64,000 bases of DNA from Mitsuokella multacida DSM 20544 (GTDB taxonomy: Bacteria; Bacillota; Negativicutes; Selenomonadales; Selenomonadaceae): the NCBI RefSeq assembly GCF_000155955.1, contig NZ_GG697142.2:355689-419688 (forward strand), in the 5' to 3' direction. How positions within the stretch are numbered: the stretch's first letter is position 1; each line of letters opens with the position of its first letter. A program made the position numbers and the translations under genes. Under the pieces are notes generated by a model. That model was given only the letters and a program-made list of their open reading frames with translations. It ran no database searches and was not told the DNA's origin. Positions 1 to 7,469 of the stretch are shown here, piece after piece.

Positions 1-24
1 CTTCCCCTTCCGGGAAGTTTTTTT
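1..24 (+). terminator. Rho-independent terminator of a gene left of the window
   Basis: A 6-bp stem (CTTCCC 1-6 with GGGAAG 12-17) around a 5-base loop is followed by seven T (18-24). The T-run orientation serves a plus-strand gene that ends before base 1. The stem may extend beyond the window edge. Confidence 0.7.
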
Positions 25-29
25 GTGCC

Positions 30-1292
30 TCATTCAGCTGTCTCTCTTGGGTAGGCATTCTTTTCGCCATTCTCGCGCTTGCGCGTGAGGTAGGCGTCCA
101 TGGCCTTGGCGACGTGCTTGGCGTCTTTGACGACTTCGACGACGTTGGCCGGGCCGAGGACGACGTCGCCGCCGGAGAAGACGCCTTCGCGCGTCGTGGC
201 GCCGTTCTCGTCGACTTCGACGAGGCCGCGGTTGTCGACCTCGAGGCCCGTCGTCGTGCGGACAATCTTGTCTTTCGGGGCCTGGCTGACGGCGATGATT
301 GTGCTGTCGGCCGGGTAGAGCTGTGGCTCGTCTTCACTGAGCAGATTGCCTTCCTTGTCGAAGTGGCGCTCGTAGAGCATCGGGCCGTCCTTCGTGATGG
401 CGGCAACGCCCTTGCAGAGATCGAATTCGACTCCGTCGGCCTGTGCGTATTCGTACTCGCGGATGCTCGCGCGGACTTCGTTGCGGCGCGCGTAGACGGT
501 GACGAAGCGGCTGCCCTTGCGGATGGCCGTGCGGGCGGCGTCCATTGCCGAATTGCCCGAGCCGATGACCGCGACGCGGTCGCCGAGGTGATAGACGTCC
601 GGATTCTGCAGGTAGTCGACGGCGTAATGGCAGTTGCCGAGGCTCTCGCCACGCACGCCGAGGCCGCGCGGACGCCAGACGCCGGAGCCGATGAAGACGG
701 CGTCATAGCCGTCTTGAAACAGGGTGTCGAGCGTCAGGATGCTGCCGATGGTCGTGTTCGGGCGGATATGGATGCCGAGCTCGACGAGCTTCTCCTGGTA
801 GCGGTCGAGGATCTCGAGCGGCAGGCGGAAGGACGGGATGCCATAGCGCATCATGCCGCCAAGCTTGCCCTTGCGCTCGAAGATGGTCACGTCGTAGCCG
901 AGTTGGGCAAGCTTGACACTGACCGTGATGCCGGCCGGCCCCGAACCGATGACGGCAACGTTCTGTCCCTTGGGCGGTTCATGCTCCATGATGACCTTGT
1001 CGAGGTAGATGTCGGAGATATAGTGCTCGATGCTCGAGATCTGGACGGGAGCACCCTTGCGGCCCTGGATGCAGTTGCCCTCGCATTGCTTTTCGTGGTC
1101 GCAGACGAGCGAGCAGACGATGCTCATCGGGTTATTGATGAAGAGCATTTCGCCCGCTTCGTTGATCTTGCCGTCGAGAAAGAGGCGAATCATCTCGGGA
1201 ATGTTCGTCTGAGCCGGGCAGCCTTTGAGACGGCACAGCGGCTTCTTGCACTGGAGGCAACGGCGTGCCTCATTGATGACATGGATAGCCAT
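30..1292 (-). CDS. GltD-like NAD(P)/FAD-dependent oxidoreductase (glutamate synthase small-subunit family)
   Basis: The 420-residue protein has the layout of the glutamate synthase beta subunit and related electron-transfer flavoproteins. N-terminal cysteines at about 12, 15, 20, 25 and again at 60, 64, 70, 74 should ligate Fe-S clusters. A FAD-binding GSGPAG lies at 116-121 and a NADPH-type GSGNSA at 244-249. Family members pass electrons from NAD(P)H to a partner such as the GltB large subunit. No large subunit lies in the visible neighbourhood, so the partner is unknown and the role may be that of a stand-alone GltD/PreT-like reductase. It is transcribed alone from the promoter at 1357-1385. 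Confidence 0.85.
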   Translation of the reverse strand: MAIHVINEARRCLQCKKPLCRLKGCPAQTNIPEMIRLFLDGKINEAGEMLFINNPMSIVCSLVCDHEKQCEGNCIQGRKGAPVQISSIEHYISDIYLDKVIMEHEPPKGQNVAVIGSGPAGITVSVKLAQLGYDVTIFERKGKLGGMMRYGIPSFRLPLEILDRYQEKLVELGIHIRPNTTIGSILTLDTLFQDGYDAVFIGSGVWRPRGLGVRGESLGNCHYAVDYLQNPDVYHLGDRVAVIGSGNSAMDAARTAIRKGSRFVTVYARRNEVRASIREYEYAQADGVEFDLCKGVAAITKDGPMLYERHFDKEGNLLSEDEPQLYPADSTIIAVSQAPKDKIVRTTTGLEVDNRGLVEVDENGATTREGVFSGGDVVLGPANVVEVVKDAKHVAKAMDAYLTRKRENGEKNAYPRETAE

Positions 1293-1356
1293 GTACGATC
1301 ACCTGTTCCTTCCCTTTGTTTCCCATAAATATTGGGAGAAAATATGTATTTCTTTC

Positions 1357-1385
1357 ATTGTAACCGAAAGTCTTCAGCGAGACAA
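1357..1385 (-). promoter_or_regulatory. Promoter of the GltD-like gene
   Basis: Read on the minus strand, TTGTCT (1380-1385) and TACAAT (1357-1362) are separated by 17 bases. They sit about 65 bases upstream of the start codon. Confidence 0.65.
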
Positions 1386-1439
1386 GTTTTAGCTAAATTC
1401 ATAAGATTACATTATTACAAAATATTAAATGGCGATGCA

Positions 1440-1468
1440 TTGACAATAAATGGGGGTAATGCTATGAT
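1440..1468 (+). promoter_or_regulatory. Promoter of the GntP-type permease
   Basis: TTGACA (1440-1445) and TATGAT (1463-1468) have a 17-base spacer. Transcription from here would give an untranslated leader of about 150 bases before the GTG at 1628. Confidence 0.75.
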
Positions 1469-1533
1469 AGACAAGGTAATGCGCATCATGCAAGATATCT
1501 GTTCCTATCGTGTATGACGCATGGCAAGACAAC

Positions 1534-1573
1534 GGAAGGGCAGCCGGGTCAGCCAACCGGCCGCCCTTCTTCC
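1534..1573 (+). promoter_or_regulatory. Stable hairpin in the permease leader
   Basis: GAAGGGC(A)GCCGG at 1535-1547 pairs with CCGGC(C)GCCCTTC at 1557-1569 around a 9-base loop. A pyrimidine-rich stretch follows, but no clean T-run. It lies between promoter and ribosome-binding site, so attenuation or mRNA stabilisation is possible. No known riboswitch motif was recognised in the 335-base gap 1293-1627; a 61-codon ORF there looks spurious. Confidence 0.45.
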
Positions 1574-1627
1574 ATGTTCCGCACCAGGGGGGTTGTCGGA
1601 GCATGAAAGAAAGGGGACGATCCATCT

Positions 1628-3052
1628 GTGTTAGAAGGAATCTGTATTGCGGTGGCCCTCGTCGGTCTCATGTATTTTGCTTACCGCGGCTGGTCGATCA
1701 TCCTGATCGCACCAATTTTTGCAGGTGTCGCAGCGCTTGCGAGTATCTTCGGTGTCCTGCCGACGTACAGTGAGCTCTATATGACACGCATGGCTGAATA
1801 TACGAAGTCGTATTATCCGATTTTCTTGTTCGGCGCCGTCTTTGCGCGCTTGATGGAGAAAGGCGGGCTTGCGTCTTCGGTCGCAGCGAAGATCGTCGAG
1901 GTGCTCGGCGAGAAACGCGCTGTGCTGGCGGTCCTGCTGGGCTGCGGCGCTCTGACGTATGGCGGTCTTTCCGTCTTCGTCGTCGCCTTTGTCATGTATC
2001 CGTTCGGCGCAGTCGTCTTCCGCAAGGCAGACATCCCGAAGCGCCTGCTGCCGGCGACGCTCTGGGTTGGTATCTTCTCCTTCGCGATGGTCGCTCTGCC
2101 TGGCACGCCGCAGATCCAGAACATCATCCCGTCCTCGTACTTCTCGACGAGCACGTGGTCGGCTCCTATCATCGGTCTCTTCGCCTCCTTCCTGTTCCTG
2201 CTGATCGGCTGGGGCTGGGTGACGCGCCGTGCGAAGATCCTCAAGGCACGCGGCGAGGGCTATGGCCGTCACTTCGAGGGCGGCCCGCACCACAAGCCGA
2301 GCCCGAAAATCCACATCCCGTGGTACTGGGCCTTGCTGCCGCTCGTCATGGTCATCGTAATCAACATCATCCTCTCGAACCCGTTCAAGTGGGAATGGGG
2401 CTTCCATTGGGATCCTGAAGCACTTTCGGCGTTCCTGCCGCTCAAGCTCAGCCTGCTGGCGGCGAATGTCGGCAAAGTATCGGCTATCTGGTCCATCACG
2501 GTCGCGCTGATTCTCAGCAGTTTTGCAGCCGCGTTCATCGGCCGCAAGCGTTTCATGGTCATGGATGGTTTCCTGGCACCGATCAACTATGCAGCCATCT
2601 CCTCGGCGACGGCCGTCCTGAATGTCGCTTCGGGCTATGCTTTCGGCTGCGTTATTACGAGCCTGCCGGGTTTCGTGCCGGTCACGCAGGCACTCATCGG
2701 TATTGCGGATTCGTTCGGCCCTCTGCTCTCGGCCGTCATCACGACGAACATCATGGCCGGCATCACGGGTTCGGCTTCGGGCGGTTTGACCATCGCTCTC
2801 TCGATGCTCGGCGATCAGTGGGGCGCCATGGCACAGGCTGCAGGCATCCCGCTCGAGGTCCTGCACCGCATCGTCGCCATCGCTTCGGTCGGCATCGACC
2901 CGGTCCCGCACTGCGGCGCGCTCGTCACGCTGCTCGCCATCTGCGGCCTCACGCATCACGATTCGTACTTCGATATCGCAGTCATCATGGGCCTCAAGTT
3001 CTTCGTCCCGTTCCTCTGCATCCTGTTCTACATGGTCACAGGGCTTGCCTGA
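1628..3052 (+). CDS. GntP-type permease (gluconate/organic acid:H+ symporter family)
   Basis: This is a 474-residue, very hydrophobic inner-membrane protein with about 12 predicted membrane segments. It has the glycine-rich half-repeats typical of the GntP/CitMHS ion transporter group: GALTYGGLSVFVVAF near residue 110, and a matching GITGSASGGLTIALSM near 380. Substrates in the family include gluconate, hydroxybutyrate and related acids; the actual substrate cannot be read from sequence. The GTG start at 1628 is chosen because GGGG at 1614-1617 is well spaced. It is a single-gene unit, bounded by its own promoter and the terminator at 3078-3106. Confidence 0.85.
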   Translation: MLEGICIAVALVGLMYFAYRGWSIILIAPIFAGVAALASIFGVLPTYSELYMTRMAEYTKSYYPIFLFGAVFARLMEKGGLASSVAAKIVEVLGEKRAVLAVLLGCGALTYGGLSVFVVAFVMYPFGAVVFRKADIPKRLLPATLWVGIFSFAMVALPGTPQIQNIIPSSYFSTSTWSAPIIGLFASFLFLLIGWGWVTRRAKILKARGEGYGRHFEGGPHHKPSPKIHIPWYWALLPLVMVIVINIILSNPFKWEWGFHWDPEALSAFLPLKLSLLAANVGKVSAIWSITVALILSSFAAAFIGRKRFMVMDGFLAPINYAAISSATAVLNVASGYAFGCVITSLPGFVPVTQALIGIADSFGPLLSAVITTNIMAGITGSASGGLTIALSMLGDQWGAMAQAAGIPLEVLHRIVAIASVGIDPVPHCGALVTLLAICGLTHHDSYFDIAVIMGLKFFVPFLCILFYMVTGLA

Positions 3053-3077
3053 GGCGGGGAAACAGCATACAATAGAG

Positions 3078-3106
3078 ACAGGCATGCGCATGCGTGCCTG
3101 TTTTTT
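3078..3106 (+). terminator. Terminator after the GntP-type permease
   Basis: ACAGGCA (3078-3084) pairs with TGCCTGT (3095-3101), with further internal pairing, and is followed by a T-run at 3101-3106. Confidence 0.85.
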
Positions 3107-3155
3107 CTCGCTTTTTTTGGCGATGGCATGACAGACGGATTGGAGGACTCTATTT

Positions 3156-4046
3156 ATGCATTTACGCGGGAATCTCATGCTCCTGCTGGCCGCGTTCATC
3201 TGGGGCACGACATTCGTGGCGCAGATGGTCGGCATGGACGGACTCGGCCCATTCACCTATGCCGCGGCGCGCTATCTCTTAGGCTTCCTGTTCCTCGTGG
3301 GGCTCTGGTACGCTTGGCGCGGGCAGCGCGAGGGGGCGAAGCGTGCGGGCACTTATCGCGCGGGCTGGAAGGCCGGACTCGGTGCGGGCTGCATCATGCT
3401 AGTGGCGACGTCACTGCAGCAGGTGGCCATGCTCTACACGACGGCCGGCAAGACGGCCTTCATCACGGCGCTCTACATTATCCTCGTGCCGCTCGGCGCC
3501 GTGCTGCTCGGCAAGCGCATCCATCTGGAGAACTGGATTGGTGCGTTGCTGGCGCTCGCGGGCCTCTACTTCCTGTCCATCCGCGGCGCGGTCTCTCTTA
3601 GCTTTGGCGATGGGCTTGTCTTCATCAGTGCTCTGTTCTGGACTGGCCACATCCTCTTCATCGACCGCTTCGCGAGCCTTGTCGACCCGATTGAGCTCTC
3701 GGTCACGCAGATCGGCGTCTGTGCGGCAGGCAGCCTCATCGCGGCGCTCGGCTTCGAGACGGTCGCCGTGCAGCCGATACTCGATGCTTGGTTTGCTATC
3801 TTCTACGGCGGCGTCATGTCGGCCGGTGTGGCCTTCACGCTGCAGATCTTGGGGCAGAAGTACGCGGAGCCGGGGCAGGCAGCTATCATCATGAGCTTCG
3901 AGGCCGTCTTCGGTGCGCTCTCGAGCTGGCTGCTGCTCGGTGAGCACATGTCTGCCGTCCAGGTCCTCGGCTGTGCTCTGATGCTCTCGGGCATGATCGT
4001 GACGCAGGTACGGCCGCTCTTAGAAGATAGACGGCATGCATCTTGA
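3156..4046 (+). CDS. DMT-superfamily (EamA) transporter
   Basis: The 296-residue protein has ten predicted transmembrane segments arranged as two EamA repeats. The first opens with LMLLLAAFIWGTTFVAQMVG. The C-terminal repeat carries EAVFGALSSWLLLGE, a hallmark of this drug/metabolite exporter family. Members export amino acids, nucleotides or xenobiotics; the substrate is not predictable here. GGAGGA at 3140-3145 supports the ATG at 3156. It is flanked by unrelated single-gene units. Confidence 0.9.
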   Translation: MHLRGNLMLLLAAFIWGTTFVAQMVGMDGLGPFTYAAARYLLGFLFLVGLWYAWRGQREGAKRAGTYRAGWKAGLGAGCIMLVATSLQQVAMLYTTAGKTAFITALYIILVPLGAVLLGKRIHLENWIGALLALAGLYFLSIRGAVSLSFGDGLVFISALFWTGHILFIDRFASLVDPIELSVTQIGVCAAGSLIAALGFETVAVQPILDAWFAIFYGGVMSAGVAFTLQILGQKYAEPGQAAIIMSFEAVFGALSSWLLLGEHMSAVQVLGCALMLSGMIVTQVRPLLEDRRHAS

Positions 4047-4071
4047 AAAACAGGATGCTTCATTGTATAAT
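4043..4071 (+). promoter_or_regulatory. Promoter of the small transcript ahead of ftsZ
   Basis: TTGAAA (4043-4048) and TATAAT (4066-4071) have a 17-base spacer. The -35 element overlaps the stop codon of the DMT transporter gene. Transcription would run through the tiny ORF at 4160 to the terminator at 4241-4272. Confidence 0.7.
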
Positions 4072-4159
4072 CGTATACATTAGCAGATATGCCTGCTTGG
4101 AATCATTATGTTGCAATTGAAGTATGATGAGAATTGACGATGATAAGGAAGTGTTTTAT

Positions 4160-4219
4160 TTGAAACTCGATAGCCTGAAGATTGTCCTGGCCTGCCTGGC
4201 CGTACTTCTCTTCCATTGA
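4160..4219 (+). CDS. Tiny ORF, 19-residue hydrophobic peptide (unrecognised)
   Basis: A TTG start at 4160 gives MKLDSLKIVLACLAVLLFH and a TGA stop at 4217-4219. AAGGAA at 4145-4150 is a plausible ribosome-binding site. An in-frame GTG at 4151 would add three residues but has no spacing to that site. The peptide looks like a single short membrane helix or a truncated signal sequence. It has its own promoter and is followed within 22 bases by a terminator hairpin, so it may be a small membrane peptide or a leader peptide controlling ftsZ transcription. No family was recognised and translation is unproven. Confidence 0.4.
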   Translation: MKLDSLKIVLACLAVLLFH

Positions 4220-4240
4220 TCCGCTATAGAGAACAGCAGG

Positions 4241-4272
4241 GAGCAGAGCCGCACGTGTGGCCCTGCTCTTTT
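4241..4272 (+). terminator. Terminator between the tiny ORF and ftsZ
   Basis: GAGCAG(A)GCC (4241-4250) pairs with GGC(C)CTGCTC (4259-4268), then TTTT. An upstream AGCAGGG (4235-4241) could compete for CCCTGCT (4261-4267), which is the geometry of an attenuator. The remaining 98 bases to ftsZ show no clear second promoter. Confidence 0.65.
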
Positions 4273-4370
4273 CGATGAGAACGCCCTATATTTTCGCGCT
4301 GGGGCAGGAAATCGTTTTTGATATGGCGAAATAATTCCCAGAGATTCTGATTCGAGAGGGGTAAGAGCGC

Positions 4371-5564
4371 ATGGCAGCAGAAGAAACGTTAATCATAAAG
4401 CCAAAAGTGAAGATCAAAGTATTCGGTGTGGGCGGCGGTGGCAACAGCGTCCTGATGCGCATGGGCCGTCATAAAGACCTCGACATCGATCTGATTGCCA
4501 TCAACACCGATGCCAAGCAGCTCTCGCGCGTGGCGGAAGAGGGCGTTGAGACGCTGCAGATCGGCGAGGACCTGACGAAGGGCCGCGGCACGGGCGGCAA
4601 CATCGCGCTCGGCGAGAAGGCGGCCCTCGATGCGGCGGACAAGATCCGCGAGTCGATGTCCGGTGCCGACCTCGTCTTTGTCACGGCCGGCCTTGGCGGT
4701 GGCACAGGCACGGGCGCGGCGCCTGTCGTCGCCAAGATCGCGCGCGACCTCGGGACGCTCTCGGTCGGCGTCGTCACGCTGCCGTTCAGCTTCGAGGGCA
4801 GCCGCAAGAAGCGTCTGGCCAATGAAGGCCTCGCCAAGATGCAGGCGCAGATGGATGCGCTGATCCTCGTGGCCAACGACAACCTCATGAAGCTGCCGGA
4901 GAACCGCCATATGACGCTCGTCAAGGCCTTCTCGTGTGCCGACGGCATCCTGCAGCAGGCCATCAACTGCGTGGCAGAGCTCATCCTCACGACGGGCGTC
5001 ATCAACGTTGACTTCGCGGATGTCACGACGATTTTCCGCCAGAGCGCTTCAAGCGATGCGCTGCTTGGCATCGGTCGCAGCTCGCGCAGCGCGGTGGAGG
5101 CCGTCAAGCAGGCGGTCGACAGCCCGCTGATCAGCAAGAGCCTCGAGGGGGCGCGTGGCATCATCCTGAACCTGACGGGCGACAAGACGCTGAGCCTCTA
5201 CGATGTCGATGAGGCGACGCGCTACATCTATGAACACACGGACCCCGAGGTCAACATCATCCTTGGCACGGTCATCGACAATTCGCTCGGCGGCGATGTG
5301 CGCGCGACGATCATCGCGACCGACTTCACGGACGGCGTCATGGTTAAGGATTCGCCAGCGCCGGCAAGGGGCGAGCAGGCTCCTCAGGCGAGCCAGCCGT
5401 CAGCGAAGCCGGCTGCAGCTGCGCCGAAGCGCGATGCGTTCACGCTTGAGCCGCCGCGCTTTATGCAGCAGCCCACGCGTCCGAGCCAGGCAAAGCCGAA
5501 GACCGAAGGCGCCTTCGCCTTCCCGGCCTTCCGCCTGACGCCTGATGACAAGGACCAGAAGTAA
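4371..5564 (+). CDS. ftsZ: Cell division GTPase FtsZ (divergent, outside a dcw cluster)
   Basis: The 397-residue tubulin homologue should polymerise into the cytokinetic ring. It carries the nucleotide-binding GVGGGGNS near 19-26, the signature GGGTGTG at 109-115, and the T7 synergy loop G209-x-x-N212-x-D214-x-x-D217, so GTP binding and hydrolysis look intact. A Pro/Ala/Gln-rich linker runs from about 330 to 370. The C-terminal peptide contains FPAFRL instead of the usual IPAFLR-type sequence that binds FtsA, SepF and ZipA-like partners. None of the mur/fts genes that normally adjoin ftsZ are nearby. It could be the only FtsZ or a paralogue. GAGAGGGG precedes the ATG. Confidence 0.9.
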   Translation: MAAEETLIIKPKVKIKVFGVGGGGNSVLMRMGRHKDLDIDLIAINTDAKQLSRVAEEGVETLQIGEDLTKGRGTGGNIALGEKAALDAADKIRESMSGADLVFVTAGLGGGTGTGAAPVVAKIARDLGTLSVGVVTLPFSFEGSRKKRLANEGLAKMQAQMDALILVANDNLMKLPENRHMTLVKAFSCADGILQQAINCVAELILTTGVINVDFADVTTIFRQSASSDALLGIGRSSRSAVEAVKQAVDSPLISKSLEGARGIILNLTGDKTLSLYDVDEATRYIYEHTDPEVNIILGTVIDNSLGGDVRATIIATDFTDGVMVKDSPAPARGEQAPQASQPSAKPAAAAPKRDAFTLEPPRFMQQPTRPSQAKPKTEGAFAFPAFRLTPDDKDQK

Positions 5565-5608
5565 TAGAGAAAACAGAAGGAATCGAGAAATAGAAAGGAA
5601 CAGATATC

Positions 5609-6379
5609 TTGAGTAAATTAGGTCGTTTTTCCCGCACAGAGCTGCTGCTCGGCGAGGCGGGTATGGAGAAGCTGGCAAAGAGCACGGTGGCCATCTTTGG
5701 CGTCGGCGGGGTCGGCTCCTTCGTAGCCGAAGGGCTTGCGCGCGCTGGTGTCGGCCATCTCGTCCTCATCGACAATGACCTCATCTGCCTGACGAACATC
5801 AACCGCCAGATTCATGCGACCTCGAAGACCGTCGGCAAGAAGAAGACGGAGACGATGAAAGAGCGCATTCTCGACATCAATCCGAAGGCAGTCGTCGACA
5901 CGATCGATGACTTCTACCTGCCCGACCAGGCGGACCGCTTCTTCGCGATGCACTACGATTATGTCGTAGACGCCATCGACACGGTGACGGGCAAGATTGA
6001 CCTCGTCTTGCAGTGCCGCGACCGCCATATCCCAATCATCTGCAGCATGGGCGCCGGCAACAAGCTGGACCCGACGAAGTTCGAGGTCACGGACATCTAC
6101 AAGACGAGCGTGGACCCCTTGGCCCGCGTCATGCGCAAGAAGCTCAAGGAGAACCGCGTCAAGAAGCTCAAGGTCGTCTATTCCAAGGAAAAGCCCCTGC
6201 GCGTCCGCCAGAGCGGCTGCGGCAAGAACTGCATCTGCCCGCCGGGCAGCGCGCGCAACTGCGATATGCGTCGCGCCGTGCCAGGCAGCATCTCTTTCGT
6301 GCCGTCGGTCGTCGGGCTCATCATCGCGGGTGAAGTCGTGCGCGACCTCACAGGGGCGAAAGTGGAGGTTTCGGCATGA
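5609..6379 (+). CDS. tcdA: tRNA threonylcarbamoyladenosine dehydratase TcdA (ThiF/HesA family)
   Basis: This 256-residue E1-like enzyme belongs to the family that cyclises t6A37 of tRNA to ct6A using ATP. The N-terminal ATP-binding loop GVGGVGSF lies at 31-38, and DNDLICLTNINRQ follows near 53, as expected for ThiF-fold adenylating enzymes. A Cys cluster (SGCGKNCICPPG) lies near 204-216. The TTG start at 5609 follows AAAGGA. Its stop overlaps the next gene by four bases (ATGA), so the two are translationally coupled. Confidence 0.88.
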   Translation: MSKLGRFSRTELLLGEAGMEKLAKSTVAIFGVGGVGSFVAEGLARAGVGHLVLIDNDLICLTNINRQIHATSKTVGKKKTETMKERILDINPKAVVDTIDDFYLPDQADRFFAMHYDYVVDAIDTVTGKIDLVLQCRDRHIPIICSMGAGNKLDPTKFEVTDIYKTSVDPLARVMRKKLKENRVKKLKVVYSKEKPLRVRQSGCGKNCICPPGSARNCDMRRAVPGSISFVPSVVGLIIAGEVVRDLTGAKVEVSA

Positions 6380-7338
6380 ACATTTCCGTACTTGGCTGTG
6401 GCCGCTGGGGCTCCTTCCATGCCTGGTATGCTGACCATATCGGCCACACGGTGACGCTCTGGGGCCGCAAGGGCTCCGGGCACCTCGCTGCTCTGATGGA
6501 GCAGCGCAAGAATGAATACCTGACCCTGCCGGAGTCCGTGAAGCTGACGGATGACCTCAGGGAAGCCGTCTCGGCGGCGGACATCGTCGTCATCTCGATC
6601 AGCTCACAGCAGCTGCGCGCCTTCTGTAGGGACCTCGCTGCGCTTGGGCTCGACCTTTCGGGCAAGCGCTTTGTGCTCTGCATGAAGGGGCTCGAGATTG
6701 GCACGGGCAAGCGCCTGACGACAGTCTTCTATGAGGAACTCGGCTCGGCGATGCGCGTGGCGGTCTGGGTCGGCCCGGGGCACGTGCAGGACTTCGTGCG
6801 CGGCATCCCGAACTGCATGGTCATCGCGGCGCGCGAGATGAAGCTCACGCGCGAGCTCGTCGATACGTTCTCGAGCCCCCTGATCCGCTTCTACTACGGA
6901 GAGGACCTGCTGGGCACGGAGATCGGCGCGGCCTCGAAGAACGTCATCGGCCTGGCCGCGGGCATGCTCGACGGCTTCGGCTACAGCAGCCTCAAGGGTG
7001 CGCTGATGGCCCGCGGCACGCACGAGCTCTCGCGCCTCATCGAGGCGATGGGCGGCGACCGCATGACGGTCTACGGCCTCTCGCATCTCGGTGACTATGA
7101 GGCGACGCTCTTCTCGCCGCACAGCAACAATCGCCGCTTTGGCGAAGACCTCATCACGGGCAAGCCGTTTGCAAAGCTTGCCGAGGGCGTCTACACGGTG
7201 GAGGCACTGATGGACCTCTCGCGCGAGTTCCACGTCGAATTGCCGATCTGCGCGACGGTCTACGCCATCATCCACGACCACAAGGATCCGAAGGAGCAGC
7301 TCACCCAGCTTTTCCTGCGCGCGACGAAGTCAGAATGA
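6376..7338 (+). CDS. gpsA: NAD(P)H-dependent glycerol-3-phosphate dehydrogenase
   Basis: This 320-residue enzyme family reduces dihydroxyacetone phosphate to sn-glycerol-3-phosphate for phospholipid synthesis. The dinucleotide-binding loop is LGCGRWGSF near residues 6-14, a variant of the usual GAGSWGT. The catalytic lysine is K188 in GAASKNVIGLAAG, and the substrate-phosphate loop SPHSNNRRFG is recognisable near 253-262. The loop differences make it a divergent GpsA, possibly one of two in the genome. It overlaps tcdA by four bases. Confidence 0.82.
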   Translation: MNISVLGCGRWGSFHAWYADHIGHTVTLWGRKGSGHLAALMEQRKNEYLTLPESVKLTDDLREAVSAADIVVISISSQQLRAFCRDLAALGLDLSGKRFVLCMKGLEIGTGKRLTTVFYEELGSAMRVAVWVGPGHVQDFVRGIPNCMVIAAREMKLTRELVDTFSSPLIRFYYGEDLLGTEIGAASKNVIGLAAGMLDGFGYSSLKGALMARGTHELSRLIEAMGGDRMTVYGLSHLGDYEATLFSPHSNNRRFGEDLITGKPFAKLAEGVYTVEALMDLSREFHVELPICATVYAIIHDHKDPKEQLTQLFLRATKSE

Positions 7339-7469
7339 TTGCAGGAGAAATAAAAATAGTTGACGTAGCATAATATTTTTATTTTCTTTGGGGAAATCTT
7401 AAGCTTGCGGGTGTATGCTCGCGGTATGAGATAAAAGAGCGTTCCGAGAGGAACAGAGGAGGAAGTAAG

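Noticed and set aside
1332-1517. 61-codon ORF in the gap before the GntP-type permease
   Set aside because: It overlaps both divergent promoters, has no ribosome-binding site and no recognisable protein features.
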